A stretch of DNA of 64,000 nt from Atopsyche davidsoni (lineage: Eukaryota; Arthropoda; Insecta; Trichoptera; Hydrobiosidae): positions 5,642,001 through 5,706,000 of the forward strand of contig JAILWY010000022.1 of assembly GCA_022113835.1 (NCBI GenBank), read 5' to 3'. Every line of letters starts with the position of its first letter. Positions within the stretch are counted from its first letter, which is position 1. The notes beneath the pieces were generated by a model. That model had not been told where the DNA came from. It ran no database searches and was given only the letters and a program-made list of their open reading frames with translations. A program made the translations under genes and the position numbers. Shown in pieces: positions 38,604-52,139 of this stretch.

Positions 38604-41345
38604 CTGCAACAAACAAGATAAACTTAATTATAATTCATACATGTGAACATATCTCGTCCACCACATCTAACAACTTGTTCCGCCAGTTTGATAATGTCTA
38701 ATAATTTTCATTCCAGCATTATGATACCAAAGTATTTTTTAATATTACTCTATCGGTAATGGTTTGTGATACAAGCTTTATTTGTTTTTCAATGGGTAAA
38801 TGGAACCTTCATCAATTAATACTTCTGGATAAAGGTTAGGTTTGATTAAGGTATGTCGCAACGGATTATAGAAAACTCTCTGCAGATTTCGACAGTTGTT
38901 AATTTTTACGCTGACCGATGATTTTTTATTGTACCATCACCGATTTTGTAATCAAATGTCATCATATCGTAATACACAAAGGAAATAAGACCATCAGCTA
39001 AATGGAAATCGTTAGATATTATCCCACAGCGAAACAGCGAAGCAAAGTAAAAAAATAATATACAAATGAATTGAATTGCAAAATTCGCTTTGGAAGTATA
39101 TTTATTTTATTTATAAGTAAATCGTGATATTTCTTCCATTGCCACAATACGTACATCGCTCAACACATTCTATCCTGCTGTAAGGTGGCCTTGGATCAAG
39201 AATGATACTATTTTTATCATTACAAGGTCTTAGCTTGTCATTAACTAGAAACGCGAGCTTAAAAACATAAATAGTAACTGGAAGATGCTCTATTAGGTTT
39301 ATGTGTCCTGGATCCTAAGTTAGAGCATACTCTAAATAAAACCCCAATCCATTGTAGATAAACCCAATGACTGGGTTCTACCAACGGACATCGGAGTGAA
39401 TAAATACTAGTTCCTCGAAATGGTATGTGTGCACTGCTCGGTTATTGTCGCATGTTAAATAGTTATGAAAAAAATACCTTATTAAAGTCATGGGAACCAA
39501 AGATCCCAAATAACTAACCATCTAATAAACGTGACTATGTGTAAAATGCCATAGTGAGGAATGGTTTTGCCGTTCATAACTATGCAAGTTAAAGTTGGCC
39601 CTCCAAATCTATGAAGAGATTTAGGATTATTGAGACTATTGACTTCATTCCTAAAAAAATTAACAAAGGTCACACACGGGACCTTTTATCCGATCTGGTT
39701 ACGTGGGACAACGGGTGGAAGTAGCGTGACTATTACAACTATGTTAAAGAGTCATTCATAGACTGTACAGATTTATGAAAAATGAGAAATCTTTTAACAT
39801 ATCAAAGACGTGTACAATTTGGTTTTTAAGTAATCTCACTAGATAGCCATTGAGTTTTGATTCAAGTTATATGCGGATATTCAAATAAATGAAAGAGAGA
39901 ATCTCATTTATATATCTGCACAATATTTCCACCTTAAGATTTAGATAGCGAGCAAAGTGAATATTGCGTATAAAATAGATAAAAGGAATAATGAAGAATT
40001 TGATTTGCAACGATTACATACACTGATAAGCCAAAAAATAAATTTTAAAATAATGTATTGATTCCCTTGTTAATATGAATTTATATTAATCATTTGCTAC
40101 TATGATTTGAAGCGTGAAAAAAAGGCAAACAGACAAAAAAGTTGAAGAAGACTTAATAGAAAAAGACGAGGATTTCAAGACACAAGCTGTAGTCGATTAG
40201 AGATTCTAAGCTATCAACGGCAAGGAAACCTTAAAGTCTAGTTTTGTGTCCTCTGTGGATATTTATAAAGAGAAATGAGATTGAAGTTAATTTGGATTCT
40301 TGGGTGTTTTATTTTTTGCTGTGTTTCTCCCTTTTCCCTGAATCGAAAGTCACATTTATGAAAGAGAGAGTTAATGGTTGGTAATATAATAATGACTGAT
40401 AATGTATTAATTATAACAATTATAAATATTAAAAGCGTAACTTTCTAATTCATTTAAATTCTGGAAAATTATATTCAGTAGCTACCTTTTGACAGGTGAA
40501 CAAGAAATCACAAGAATATTCTTTGAAGTTTATAAAATTCCCAAATGATTATTTTTCAGTGTACAATAAACTTTTAACACAACAACGTACTTTAATTTAA
40601 TAGCCAATACAATGTCACGGTCCCAATGGTGAGAGATTGAAAGAAACCTAATGACTGGGGCATAAAAGAAAACAACGCGAAAGTGGCAAACGAAAGGCGA
40701 ATACACATCTGTCTGCGTATTTCAGATTCTTCTGCAATCATTTACAGCAATTATCCCCCGCCGTGTTGATACAGATGCTGGTTTAAATAATTAATGACAT
40801 TAGAGGACATGTTTTGTTAGAAAATTGCGCAGAATTTGATAGTATCGTTGTGTAGTATGGGTTGCGATATTCGACGTACTGCAGTGGCCTGCGCACGTAT
40901 TTCACGTTACCCAGATGCTATCTGCACACGGAAATTATAAAAACTACAAGTTTTTGTAATAATAACATTCTAAATATAATAAACACTGAGCGCTAGCGAA
41001 ATTAGGGTCACGAATATCAATTTTACGAGTTAACGTCATTCGAATGTCAAATATAACGGCGTTCATCCCCGAGCTCAATTTGTAAAAAATAAAAAACGTT
41101 CACATCACACTAAATATACATACAAAGTCTATGTTGCACAAATAGTAATTATACTTGCATTTTGAAGGTACGACAATGTGACATATTTTTTCTCATTACC
41201 TACTCGAAACTGACATAACATATTGCTCGCTTATTACGTGCGCGTATTTGATTTTTTCCGATTTAAATGGTGTACAAACCTCTCGTCTGCTAATGAAAGA
41301 CGGAGCAGGTGAATAAAACAGGTTTAATTTGATATTTTCGCTTAC
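38604..41345 (-). other. Probable first intron of the SERP gene
   Basis: AT-rich, no coding signal. Contains the dispersed repeat at 39680-39745 and a solo foldback terminus near 40288. Confidence 0.35.
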
Positions 41346-41460
41346 TTTTTGGCTGAAATAGAGCGGAGCTCTCACCACGACGGCCGGTTCAGAAAATGAC
41401 ACGTATAAAGTAAACACGCTGGGAATTTTGCCATGTACAACGCAGCACAACTTTATACAC
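41346..41460 (-). promoter_or_regulatory. Candidate SERP promoter and non-coding first exon
   Basis: On the minus strand a TATA-like GTATAAAG lies just after GACGCGTG. About 100 bases downstream is a more GC-rich stretch ending in a plausible donor, AAAAA|GTAAGC, at 41346/41345. It is in the right orientation to pair with the acceptor at 38603, giving a first intron of about 2.7 kb. Inferred from position and splice signals only. Confidence 0.3.
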
Positions 41461-41739
41461 GCGTCATGTTTATACCAGTGCTACCAACGTCACGACTCAT
41501 TATGCCAGTCATCCACTGCACACTTTACAATACCAATATTATTTAAATAAATCAAATAAACACATTCAAATTCATTCATTAATTAATCTGCATATTTTAA
41601 ATAATTAAAACAACAAATTTCGTTCACTAACTTGAATAAACAAAATCATGTCATGGCCAATGAAAAATAAGTTGGTTACGACATTTTTTTTAACAGAACA
41701 AAAAGTTCATCAATAAATCAATAAATGCAATTTTATTGC

Positions 41740-42250
41740 CACACTTATAAATATAAATAAATAAAAACGTAAATATTTTTATAGAAATGTGTTACATACA
41801 AAGCAAATAAATACTATTTTTTATTTGGTGACATCTATTGACAAAAATTTGTACTAGTTAAAAGTATTAAATTATTTTAGTTTTAAAAATAATAAACAGA
41901 GGACACTAATTTGCTTTTTGTTTAAATTAAAATAATATTTCTTCGAAAAAGTAAAATATAACATTATTAATTTAATACATTTATTTTTGTTTTAATGTCA
42001 CAATTATAAAAATAAATAAATAAAAACGTAAATAATATTATTATATAAAATATAAACAAAATCAATATAATATTTTTATTAAGTGCCATCTATTGACAAA
42101 AATGTGTACAATTTAGAAATACTTTCAAATTATAATAGTTTAAAAAATAATAGACAGAGGACACTAATTTGCTTTTTGTTTAAATAAAAATAATATTCCT
42201 ACGAAAACGTAAAATATAATATGTATTATTAATATTAATAACATGCGTAA
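41740..42250. repeat. 258-bp imperfect tandem duplication
   Basis: Both copies contain AAATAAATAAAAACGTAAAT, CATCTATTGACAAAAAT and GGACACTAATTTGCTTTTTG (41901 and 42159). Very AT-rich, with small indels. Confidence 0.75.
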
Positions 42251-45129
42251 TTTTTTTTTTATTTGGGCATTTTTGACTAAATGAAAACTTTTTCTCAAAT
42301 TTGCAAACAAATGAATTTTTAAATTGATATTAGCAAACTACGGATCACGTAAATAAATATTTAATAAAAAAATATTGATTTATAAGACGGTATTCACGCA
42401 ACTGAAATATTATAAACGCTGTTTATATTTCAAATTAAAAAAAAAACACGCGGTTGTTATTCAATTATATTACAACAATAAATAAATTACAGAAGAGAAA
42501 ATAAATTTATATATTTAATTTACGAAGCCAGAAAACAATTTTCAAATATTTTTTTTTATCTTTTGATTATCTACTTTTGTATGTTATCATTAGTTTTGTA
42601 ACACTTTTATATCAAATGAGACACCGCACAAAACCCTCTTTTCCATCACGCCCAAAAACATAATCATCAATATTTCACAATAAGCAGTAAAATCCAAAAA
42701 CTGCCACTAATTGCCTAATTGATTCCTATTCTGCCACGGAAAACGTTTATTTCAAAGTGATCTAATATTAACCGGAACAACAATCGATGAGGTATTTATT
42801 TTTCCACAGCATGCAGAGGCATTTATTTTTTCATACTGCGTCATTCCTCTGTATGACGCGTCTTAAATTTAGGTACATTATCTCACCCGCATTTCACAAT
42901 ACCTGCTTGTATGCGCTGTATACAGGGTGATTCCAACTTTCCCATAAGCATTTCAATATTTTTATGCATCAAGTAACAACACAGCTACACCCTCGCCATT
43001 ATGGCAACATAGATATTGTTATATGGCCACATTTATACATGGGATAGCAACACCAACACGCCACCAAAGCGAGATCTCACCTGTCGGTGACGCGGGCACG
43101 ATCGGTCGCGTACTAACAGCACATTCATCAAAAGCATTTCTGCTACACAAAATGGTAAAAATAACTTCAAAATGATTTCATAAACATTGTAAAAAAAGTA
43201 TGCTAAGTTTATTTCATTTTAAAATAAGCTGTGTGTAATACCCGCTTATAAATCCTTGTTTTTATTAGGTCACGGCCGTGTTTCGGGGGAATTTAAAAAT
43301 ACAAAAAAAAACAATTCGCATATTTTGTCAGCGGAATAATACGTTCCGAAAACACGAGTCAAAAGTGCATCTGATAAAAATAACACACGGCGGACGCAAC
43401 GGGGTCAACGAGAGGCTTTCATCCTTTAAGATATCTTCAGCGAAATCGCAACACTGAAGCTTGAAATACACTAGGGTTATATGAATAATATAAATATAAA
43501 ATAAATATTCATGTCTTTACAATATTTAACTTTTACCTTTATGTATAATATTTGCACGTGACAAGTAATATTTTTTACTATGGGAATTCCCTCATACGCT
43601 TACCCATGTCAAAGTTGTATAATATATATATATATTTTAAACCATCTATTATTTGTACATTCTCTATAAATGCTAAAAGCTATCATTATGATATCTGATC
43701 ACGCAAAAAGTTATTATTCTATACTTTAATCCGCTATAAGAGCGGCTTTACACCTGCTTTCTGTTTACCCGATCCACACTTTTCTCGGAACGTATTCTAG
43801 AATATTCCAGCACCGAAAGAATTGCGTATTCCCGCAGAAATTGCTGCGAACTCCTCAAAAGTAATAAAGCCTCGGTAAACCATGCCAGTGCGGGCACATA
43901 AACCCGAGTAATATTACCCATTAAATCTGAACCGTTCCGCCCCTGACTCGATGACCTAAAACCCGTCGCCCATCACAACCCGACGCCACTGCTCATACTT
44001 AATTATTAATTATATCCAAAAATCGTATTTCCTATCTTATTCTCACTTGAGACACTTAAGGCAGCAGAAAAAAATGAGGCATTTGAAATATTGTTTTATA
44101 AGAAAACCATAAAAAACACCATGGGTTGACGAATGAGAATGCGCAAAGAAAGATGGCAAAAAAGCGTAAGGCTTCATATTTTGGCTCTCTACTATAATAA
44201 TAGCCATTGTGTGTGTGTGTGTGTATGTTTCATTTTTTGCTTCTCTATAGAATATCTTAAAAGATAAAACGCTGATTTTTTGCACGTAAGTTTAGTCAAT
44301 TTTGTCGCAGCTATGTGCCGAATTTCAAGACGATAGGATAATATTTTTATTCATAAACTAATTTAATTAAACTATAAAATATGCTCTGGCGAGTTTCAAT
44401 ATACACGAATTATAGGATTTTATTGTTCAACGCGAGAATTTCAAATTTAAAACTTTTACAAAAAAACAAACTTTGATGCTTCTTAGAAATTTTCGGTTTA
44501 TGTCAACTTGACACAAGTACCAATTTTATTTTTTTATAGAAATTGCGTTAGAAATTATTAATCACATCATTAATAACTTAAAATGGCTCCTTAAAAAATA
44601 ACACAATTATGAATACACAAAATATATGTGTACAAAATGAAATCAAATATTCATCTAATTGTCAGCCAAACATATGTTCAAACACTATTGCATCGTTCAT
44701 CGAATACGTCATTTTATGACGGGCTACATTTCTAGTATTATTAGAAATACCGAATATGACTGCAGCTGTTTTCCAAGGAAGAAGGATAAGGCTAACGTGG
44801 ATGCGAAATTTTAACGTCATAAATATTCTGAAAAGTATCACCACGAGTTGGCGGGGGCATTGATTCGTTGCTTGCATGGACCGCACGCCACTGGGTTAAA
44901 CCAACCGTTCGCCTTCTGGTAGTCGCGGGTTGCTGTCTATTTCAAGAAGTCAAGAGCGAACGTAAACCCTGTTTATTACGTGTTTATAATCAACAATACG
45001 GGCGTCCATAACTTTTTAACAGGCCACTTCAGTTTAGAGGCACGCTGTAGAAAATGTTTTCGATTTGCTCGCTCGAAGTTCACGGCCGTCGGTATAAATA
45101 TTTTTTCAGGGTTGGATGATTCAAGTTTC
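42251..45129. other. Intergenic AT-rich DNA
   Basis: A TACAGGGTGATTC terminus near 42924, a perfect three-box heat-shock-like element at 43795-43807, a short GT run near 44212 and a solo GACCGCACGCCACTG terminus at 44882. No gene seen. Confidence 0.4.
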
Positions 45130-45195
45130 CTGTCCTGGAACGCTTCGGTCCCCGAAGATGGTCCCGGCGCGGGGGGCCGAAACGTCGGAGGACAG
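45130..45195 (+). ncRNA. Hammerhead ribozyme-like motif, long stem I
   Basis: Stem I outer strand CTGTCC (45130-45135) pairs with GGACAG (45190-45195). Inner TCC (45149-45151) pairs with GGA (45187-45189) across a 13-base 5' bulge. The core is CCGAAGA (45152-45158), one change from CTGAAGA, then an extra T. Stem II is GGTCCC with GGGGCC (7-base loop, one T-G pair). GAAA (45179-45182), palindromic ACGT (45182-45185) and C45186 complete it. Paired strands far apart in sequence argue against chance. The core change would probably reduce activity. Confidence 0.55.
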
Positions 45196-45911
45196 ACACC
45201 TCAACACATATAAACTAAGAGCATACCTAGTTCTACAGTGTGATTTATAAAAAAAAATAATATAATTATTTATAAATAATCTGTAGCGAGTTTTTTTTAA
45301 CTGACAGTGAAAAAATATGTTAATCATCAATTTAATATAATTTTCATTGCGATAAATATCAATGTAATTATTTTTATTATAATGGCAACACTACTTAATT
45401 TATATTAGTTAATTATACACGTTGATATTTAACGTGTGGGTAGACAAGCTCAATGAAATATATTTAAAGTTTATATTTGACATGAATGTCACACCTGTTA
45501 ATTGACATCGGTGGGATGAGCTGTTAACCGGAACCCTGACCTATGAAACGTGTTATTACCTGAACAGCTTCCTTGTTTCACCCAGCCGAGCGGAAGACAT
45601 TCAAGCTTGGATAATCTGGTCCGTGATGATGAAGCTCCAGGAAGCCCTCTTGAAGATGCGTTACTCAGTGCGACCGAAGAATGCGTTTAGGCATCGGGCG
45701 AATTCAACCTCTGACGTACTCCGGGCCGATTATTCAACGCACTCAAAAATAGCGGCGGTAGAATTTCATTCGCTTCTCAACCTGTGGTCCGCGCAGGTAT
45801 TTTTTTGTATATCATCATACTTTTCAGATGCTGCGAGTATATCAATTCAATTAAAACAGCCATCTCCATAGTAGACTCCATCTTTTGTAAGGTATCACCT
45901 AAGAACAATTT

Positions 45912-45918
<7 letters not shown>

Positions 45919-45942
<24 letters not shown>
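45919..45942. repeat. (AT)n microsatellite
   Basis: About 12 AT dinucleotides. Confidence 0.85.
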
Positions 45943-46256
45943 AACGGATTGCTAACCACTGAGTTATGCATGTTTGTTATTCAAACACGTTACAAGTTCA
46001 CGGTGAATCTAAACTTTTAAATGCAGCATGCTTTTCTGCACGTAGTCCCGCCGACAGTAATAGACTCCCAACTCGATAAATCCGAATGCGTATACACATT
46101 GCAGGTGATTAATGCATTCAATTCCGCGAATACCAAACTGAAAAGCACTTACATTTCTCGACGTAATACCCGTCTGGTATGTTTCAGGCAAGACGTAATG
46201 TATATCCAATCTGATAATTGTACAATTAAATATATAATATAGACGCTGCTAAATAT

Positions 46257-46560
46257 ACAGTCAACCTTCGTATAACGCGATCGATTCGCACCGCGTTATA
46301 TGAAACTCGAAAAATAAAATAAATGCATATTTGCGTTCAAGCAAGCCAATCATTAAGCATAGAAAAATAAAATAATTTGATATAAAATCTTTTTGTATTG
46401 CTATATAGGGGAATTCCCTGATAGCTGAAACAAGAAAACGGGAACTCCCCATGTAAAAATTTAACGCATAGACAAAGATTTTTCTCGATTTATTTCATGG
46501 AATATAAGAGCACCGCGTTATGGGATTTCTGTCGCATTTCAAATTACGTGTTATAAGAGT
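46257..46560. mobile_element. pogo/Tigger-like MITE fragment
   Basis: Begins TACAGTCAACCTTCGTATAA followed by CGCGATCG, the style of pogo/Tigger termini (CAGTC...TATAACG). CACCGCGTTAT recurs internally and a decayed inverted end TTACGTGTTATAAGAGTCGA lies near 46545. No transposase frame. Confidence 0.4.
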
Positions 46561-47545
46561 CGATCAGCTGTTGAGGGAAGGCGTACAGCTTCTCCTCTTT
46601 CTTGGTGTCCAACCGGACACCAGAGGCAGTCCATTACCTGGCGAAATCGTGTCATTTAATCAATTTAATTGTCACTTTATTTTTCTATATCAAAAGTGTT
46701 GAGAAAACTATAAATTATTTAATTAACGTCCATTTTCAGGATAAAAATAAAATCTTGAAGACGTTGAAAAATTTGATAAAATGACGACTTTTCAAAACCA
46801 AAGTTTTTTTTTTTTTAATTTTTAAATTAATAATACGCACATGGTTTATATTTAATCTTTTAATTCCAATTGAAAAAAAGACTTTTGAATGTGTAGGATT
46901 CTTGGAAAATGTACCGGACGAATCTCCAAATTCCTACACGTCAATCAGAAAAACACATATTTATCATATTAATTGTGAACATATAAGAAATAAAAATATA
47001 TTGTGTTCGGAAGAAGGGATGTATCAAACTTTTCGCATTAAAATATTTTCGATCGGCGCAGTCGATTTTTCGCAAAACGGACTAGAAACTGATCAAAAAA
47101 AAAAACTCGATTATGGGACCTAGACCCATCTTTATCAATTTTAGAGTCGCCCTGTGTGAAAATTTGAAAGGGGAAATAAATTGTAATTTTTTTCGTACGC
47201 GCCCATTGAGACCACACAGCGCGCCTCGCGTATTTAAAGTAATGGTGTTTTTTGAATTGAATTAGCCGGGGCCAGTGTTGCCAGCGCGGGCAGCCATTTC
47301 ATATAAATATTGCCAATAAATCCGGCAATTGGACGGAACTCTATTCCGATAGACGGGAAGGCAGCGAAAAACACGATGAATTGTCACAATTACTAATTAA
47401 TAAGTGTGACGTCACGCCCAGTGAATTATTCACAATTTAAACAGGGCGTAATTTAAAGTGTGACGTCACAGTTGATAAGTTATCCCATAGAAGTGTAATG
47501 CTGCCCGTCTAGAACAAATAAAAAATAATTGACTTTGTGTATTAC

Positions 47546-47641
47546 AGAAACCGGTCACCAATATAAAATCTACACGCGGAAAATCACTCGAACAATCACA
47601 ATAATTGAATTCCACCAAGTACTCTCTGTCAAAAATATTGC
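47546..47641 (+). repeat. ACCGGT-type element, rearranged
   Basis: GAAACCGGTCACCAATA, then CGCGGAAAATCACTCGAAC, then GAATTCCACCAAGTACTCTC and TGTCAAAAATATTG: the blocks of the family in a different relative orientation. Confidence 0.4.
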
Positions 47642-49028
47642 ATTTCTAATACAGTTATATTATTGTGTCACGATTGATGAAATATTCGCAATTCATTGTC
47701 ACCCTATCAAAATGTTATACAGCTAATGTAAAACAAAAATAAATGTCTATGCATTAAAATCAAATATATTTTTATTATTTCTTTATTTAACAGAGCATTA
47801 TATTGATGTAAAACAAATCAACAGTCGATAAAGTGATTTCATTGATTATTTATAAATTATGACGTCACGAATGAATTGAATCACCCAGTATATTAATTAT
47901 TACTCAAATAATCAATAATAGGCTTGTTAGTTTGTTAAAAAAAAAATGACTTAACGATCAAAAAAAAATATATTAAAATATAAAATAAAATAATTAATAG
48001 AAATGACAATTGCTAAAATGGTATAAATTGATTTTTAAATATTGCGTCACTATTTAATGAGGTATTTTAAAATTCAAGGGTGTAATTTTTTTTCTACGTA
48101 ATACTTTTAATAAAAGCAAACAAACAGTTAAAACCAATTGAAATAAATTTATAATAACTGATTAATCAAATGACTTCATGATTTATGAATCTATTGAAAT
48201 ATTTTGAAAAATTTGTAAGTTTAAAAAAAAAATTTATTTATATGCAAGGGCATGCGGTTTTGTATTGATATTATTAATAGCATGCCGGTACAGTGTTTTC
48301 TATGACCAGTAAAATATGACGCAAATTGGTCTGCGCAGACATAAACAATACGTTCTTAGAGTATTATAAATGAGTTAATGAATTTAAAACCGAACAGGTG
48401 GGCGGTCGACATCGTAAGCTGTACATTGACGTTAGAGGTGAAATCATATTTACATTTCATGTATTGAATAAATATAAAACAAACCAAAGTCCGCTCTGGG
48501 AGTGTTTCTCATGCAAAGCTTACCCGCCGAGTAGTCTAGCAACTAGCACGATTTCTTGCAGACAGTGTCGTCCCAGTTTGATCATTTTTCCAGTTCAGTT
48601 TTAAAATGCCGGAGACGCAACAAAACGGACTCTGCTACAATCGCCTTTAAGCTTACAGATTATCTCAACTTGGATGTCTCCCGTTTGTAAAATAATCAAC
48701 AAAAGAATTGCCAGTAATTCAAGCTTAATAGAGACGACATAATGTATTAAAAAATAACGCATGACTTTTCAATTGGGCAGGTCATGCATTGATGTTTGAA
48801 GCATGCAGTTTTTTTTTTTTTTTTTTTTGTCTTGCGTGATATTCAATTTGATCAATGAAAATATGATCATATAAGAGTAGAGAAGACTTTTATTGTATTC
48901 AAAATTGTTGATTTATATTTTCGATACTTCAAAAGAGAGGCTAAAGGAGATGCTACTATGCTGAGCTATATTTCTTGTTATTATATACGAGTTGGTTGAG
49001 TCATTTTTAGGTCAGTTGTTGGACTGAG

Positions 49029-49860
49029 GGTATGAGGAGATGAGATGGCTTGATGATGTAAAGGAGTACTTTCAGAGAATTGTTCCTTTAGCTGCCAAGG
49101 GTTAAAGCTCCAAAGATGATGGTGATGATGAGGCGTACAGTTATGGATGCCTATTGGGCTTTTATTGGATGAGGGTAGAATCTCTCACAGGTAGTTGTTC
49201 CATAGTAGTTGTATAGTAAAGGAAGACTGATGCATTTTTGGAGATGACCTAAATCAGGTACAGCAGAAGTGATTCCTTTGAGGATGCCAGGAGCTACCAA
49301 GGGTTCAAGCTCCAAAGATGATGATGATGATGATGAGGCTTACAGTTATGGATGCCTGTTGGGCTTTTATTGGATGAGGGTAGAATCGGTTCCATAGTAG
49401 TTGTATAGTAAAGGAAGACTGTTGCATTTTTGGAGATGACCTAAATCAGGTACAGCAGAAGTGATTCCTTTGAGGATGCCAGGAGCTACCAAGGGTTGAA
49501 GCTCCAAAGATGATGATGATGATGATGAGGCGTACAGTTATGGATGCCTGTTGGGCTTTTATTGGATGAGGGTAGAATCGGTTCCATAGTAGTTGTATAG
49601 TAAAGGAAGACTGTTGCATTTTTGGAGATGACCTAAATCAGGTACAGCAGAAGTGATTCCTTTGAGGATCCCAGGAGCAACCACGACTTGTAACTCCAAC
49701 GATGATGGGGTTGTTACGGTACTGATGCCTATTTGGCCTTGGAAGATGAACTGGAATATAACGGAGACCGGAATCGGTTCTAGCTCCAAATGTGATGATA
49801 GAGCTAATAGGAACAGAGGAGTGAAGTGCTTTTGAAGATGATCTGGACTAGGATGAAAGC
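49029..49860. repeat. Minisatellite, about 191-203 bp unit, four copies
   Basis: The anchor GCTCCAAAGATGATG occurs at 49106, 49309 and 49501, with a diverged copy at 49692; spacings are 203, 192 and 191. Each unit carries a GATGAT run, GGATGCCTGTTGGGCTTTTA and TTCCATAGTAGTTGTATAG. The outer copies are diverged and the central two are nearly identical. No protein is supported across it. Confidence 0.85.
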
Positions 49861-52139
49861 CCAGTTCCAATGGGGCATATCTCTTTTGCTACACCGCATT
49901 CGACAGTATTAACCGGCGACAAAAAAAATAATAATTTGCTTTCATCAATAGCAATAAAATTCCAGTTTACAGTTAAAAGTCCGCGGGGGTTTTAATCGAT
50001 TGCCGAATTCGTCATTGGTGCGGCAATAAACGTGAACGATTGATGGGATGGCAACACTTGCCGGGTCCAAGTTCACGGGACATTTTCTATTACGTTTAAC
50101 GCAAAATATACTCATACTCACAATGGCCGCGAATATTTATTATCGTCGAAAAAAATGTCGCAATCCGCCATGCAGAAAATGACACCTCAATGCGCGTTGC
50201 ACCAAAAAAAAAAAAAACCGAGTCACACGAATCATAAAAAAAAAAAAAAAAAACCTTTCCGTGGCATCGGTGTGATGCAAGCCACAATATATACAGGTGC
50301 TGTGTCCAATTGAGCTACTGTGCCACTGCGGATAAGCGACATTTTTACAACTATGAATATTGTTTCAGTGCATATATAAAATTAACCAAAAGCGCAAACC
50401 GATGCTTGTGGTAATATTTTTTAATAAATCTACAGGTTTATTGTATAGGGAATTTTTTTTTTACAAGTGTGATTAAATTAATTTAAAACACTCTCTTACA
50501 TATTAATCATTTTCAAATAATAATTGGTTACTTTTTAAAACGTTGCAGACACTCAACAAGTTTCTGTAATTCGATACGAAAAATATAGAAAATAAAATTA
50601 CAGCTCACGTTATGGTTTTAGTTTCCGTTGGCGATAAAAGAATCATATTTTAATATTTATTTTATGGTGTATTATAGCCATAATGGTTGTGAAGGTGTCT
50701 TATAGCAGTACAAACGGTATGTGAAGATATTTTTATATTCATGGTGTCAGGTGAAATGGTGATAAGGTTTGTAGCAATCCTTTTTAATTTGCATTATATA
50801 TTCACACGGGAATTTCAAAGCAGCAGATAAAACATAATTGCAAAGCTTCAAAGGATTTTATTCAATACAGAGTATTATTTTTATTGATAAATCAGTTGAG
50901 TGATTTTTAGTAGCCGCTGTGTGTTTTTTTCTTTGCGTGATGACTTGTCAATTTTTTTGTCGTATGAAAAGTAGTGATGGACACAAAAATAGATATACCC
51001 ATGTAAGCCACATCTTGTAAGCCACACACTAAAGAATCTGGCAAAAAAAAATTCACTGTCGATCGGTGATGAGTACGATCGAATAAATCCAAAAATAATC
51101 ATAACAAATATTTATTTATCATAACTTCTGTTTCAATTATCATTAATTTATTATTATATATTTTTAAATTAATTTAAATTAGACTATGACTGGACGTCAT
51201 GTATTTTTTTTTTTACTATTTTTATGGACGACTCGAATTCTTGGTGCAGTTTAAGAATTTATGCAGAGGTGTAATCAAAAACTTCGAGCTGTTTATACTC
51301 ACAATTATTAAATATTAAAAAAGCAGTTTTGTTATATAGAATAAAGCATAATAAGTTATTAACTATAAATTAAGCGGCTTCGGTCGATTTCCACCACGTT
51401 AGGCATATCGCATCAATAAAATGATAAAAAATTGCTTACTAATCGATTAACAAAACTGACGACATTTAGTACCTAATTAAAAAAATCTATTCACCGCATA
51501 TATAATAAGCAATTAAGTCGAGATATATGTTTTTATTTATTTTATAATTAATAAAATCAAGGCACGGCATTTCGATTCAACTTTGCTTGTCGCATTATTA
51601 ATAAATATTGTTAATTGATTAACGAGTTGATCGAGTGTGTTAGATACGGTAAACGTTAAAATATTTAACTGTGTTTATTTGAATATTATGTAAGTATATT
51701 GAAATCAATATACATAATTTTACTTTCGAAATAATAAAAAAAAAAAAATACTATACTTAAAGTAAGTCTTACTTTCGTTAGTAGTTAAAAAAAAGTTAGT
51801 ATTATTGTTTTGTTGTGAGGTAATATGCAAAATGAACAACAGCAGCGAGATTATTTACTGAAAATGATAATTTATATAGTTTTCGTATATATAAAAGAAA
51901 TATGAACATTTATGTCACGGTTTCGGGACATATTAAAAGAGAGAGACGAGTTGTCAAAAATACTCTAGAAAGTGTGCAAAAAATACAATTTCGGTATAAC
52001 ACTAATCTCGTATATATTTTTAAAAAATTTTATAAAAATAAAATAAATATTTTAACCATTTAAATAATGGTTTATTCGCATATTTTCCCTACATAAAGAA
52101 ATATATGTAGGTAAGCCCCACAACCTGCGCACATGATCA
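49861..52139. other. Intergenic AT-rich DNA
   Basis: Long A runs at 50203-50249 next to a SINE fragment, and a solo TAGTGATGG terminus near 50970. Otherwise nothing. Confidence 0.4.
50294..50332 (-). repeat. tRNA-like SINE fragment, second copy
   Basis: CAGGTGC then CCAATTGAGCTACTGTGCCA on the plus strand matches 1182-1216. It lies next to two long A runs (50203-50249), consistent with retroposition. Confidence 0.4.

Larger units (their letters stand above)
45196..49028. other. Intergenic DNA, no gene seen
   Basis: Holds the pogo-like fragment, the rearranged ACCGGT-type element and three TGACGTCA palindromes (47407, 47461, 47860). A 73-codon frame at 46902-47123 is not recognisable. Confidence 0.4.

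Noticed and set aside
49390..49412. CATAGTAGTTGTATAGT in the minisatellite resembles let-7
   Set aside because: The seed GAGGTAG is absent, there is no hairpin, and the sequence recurs with the tandem unit.
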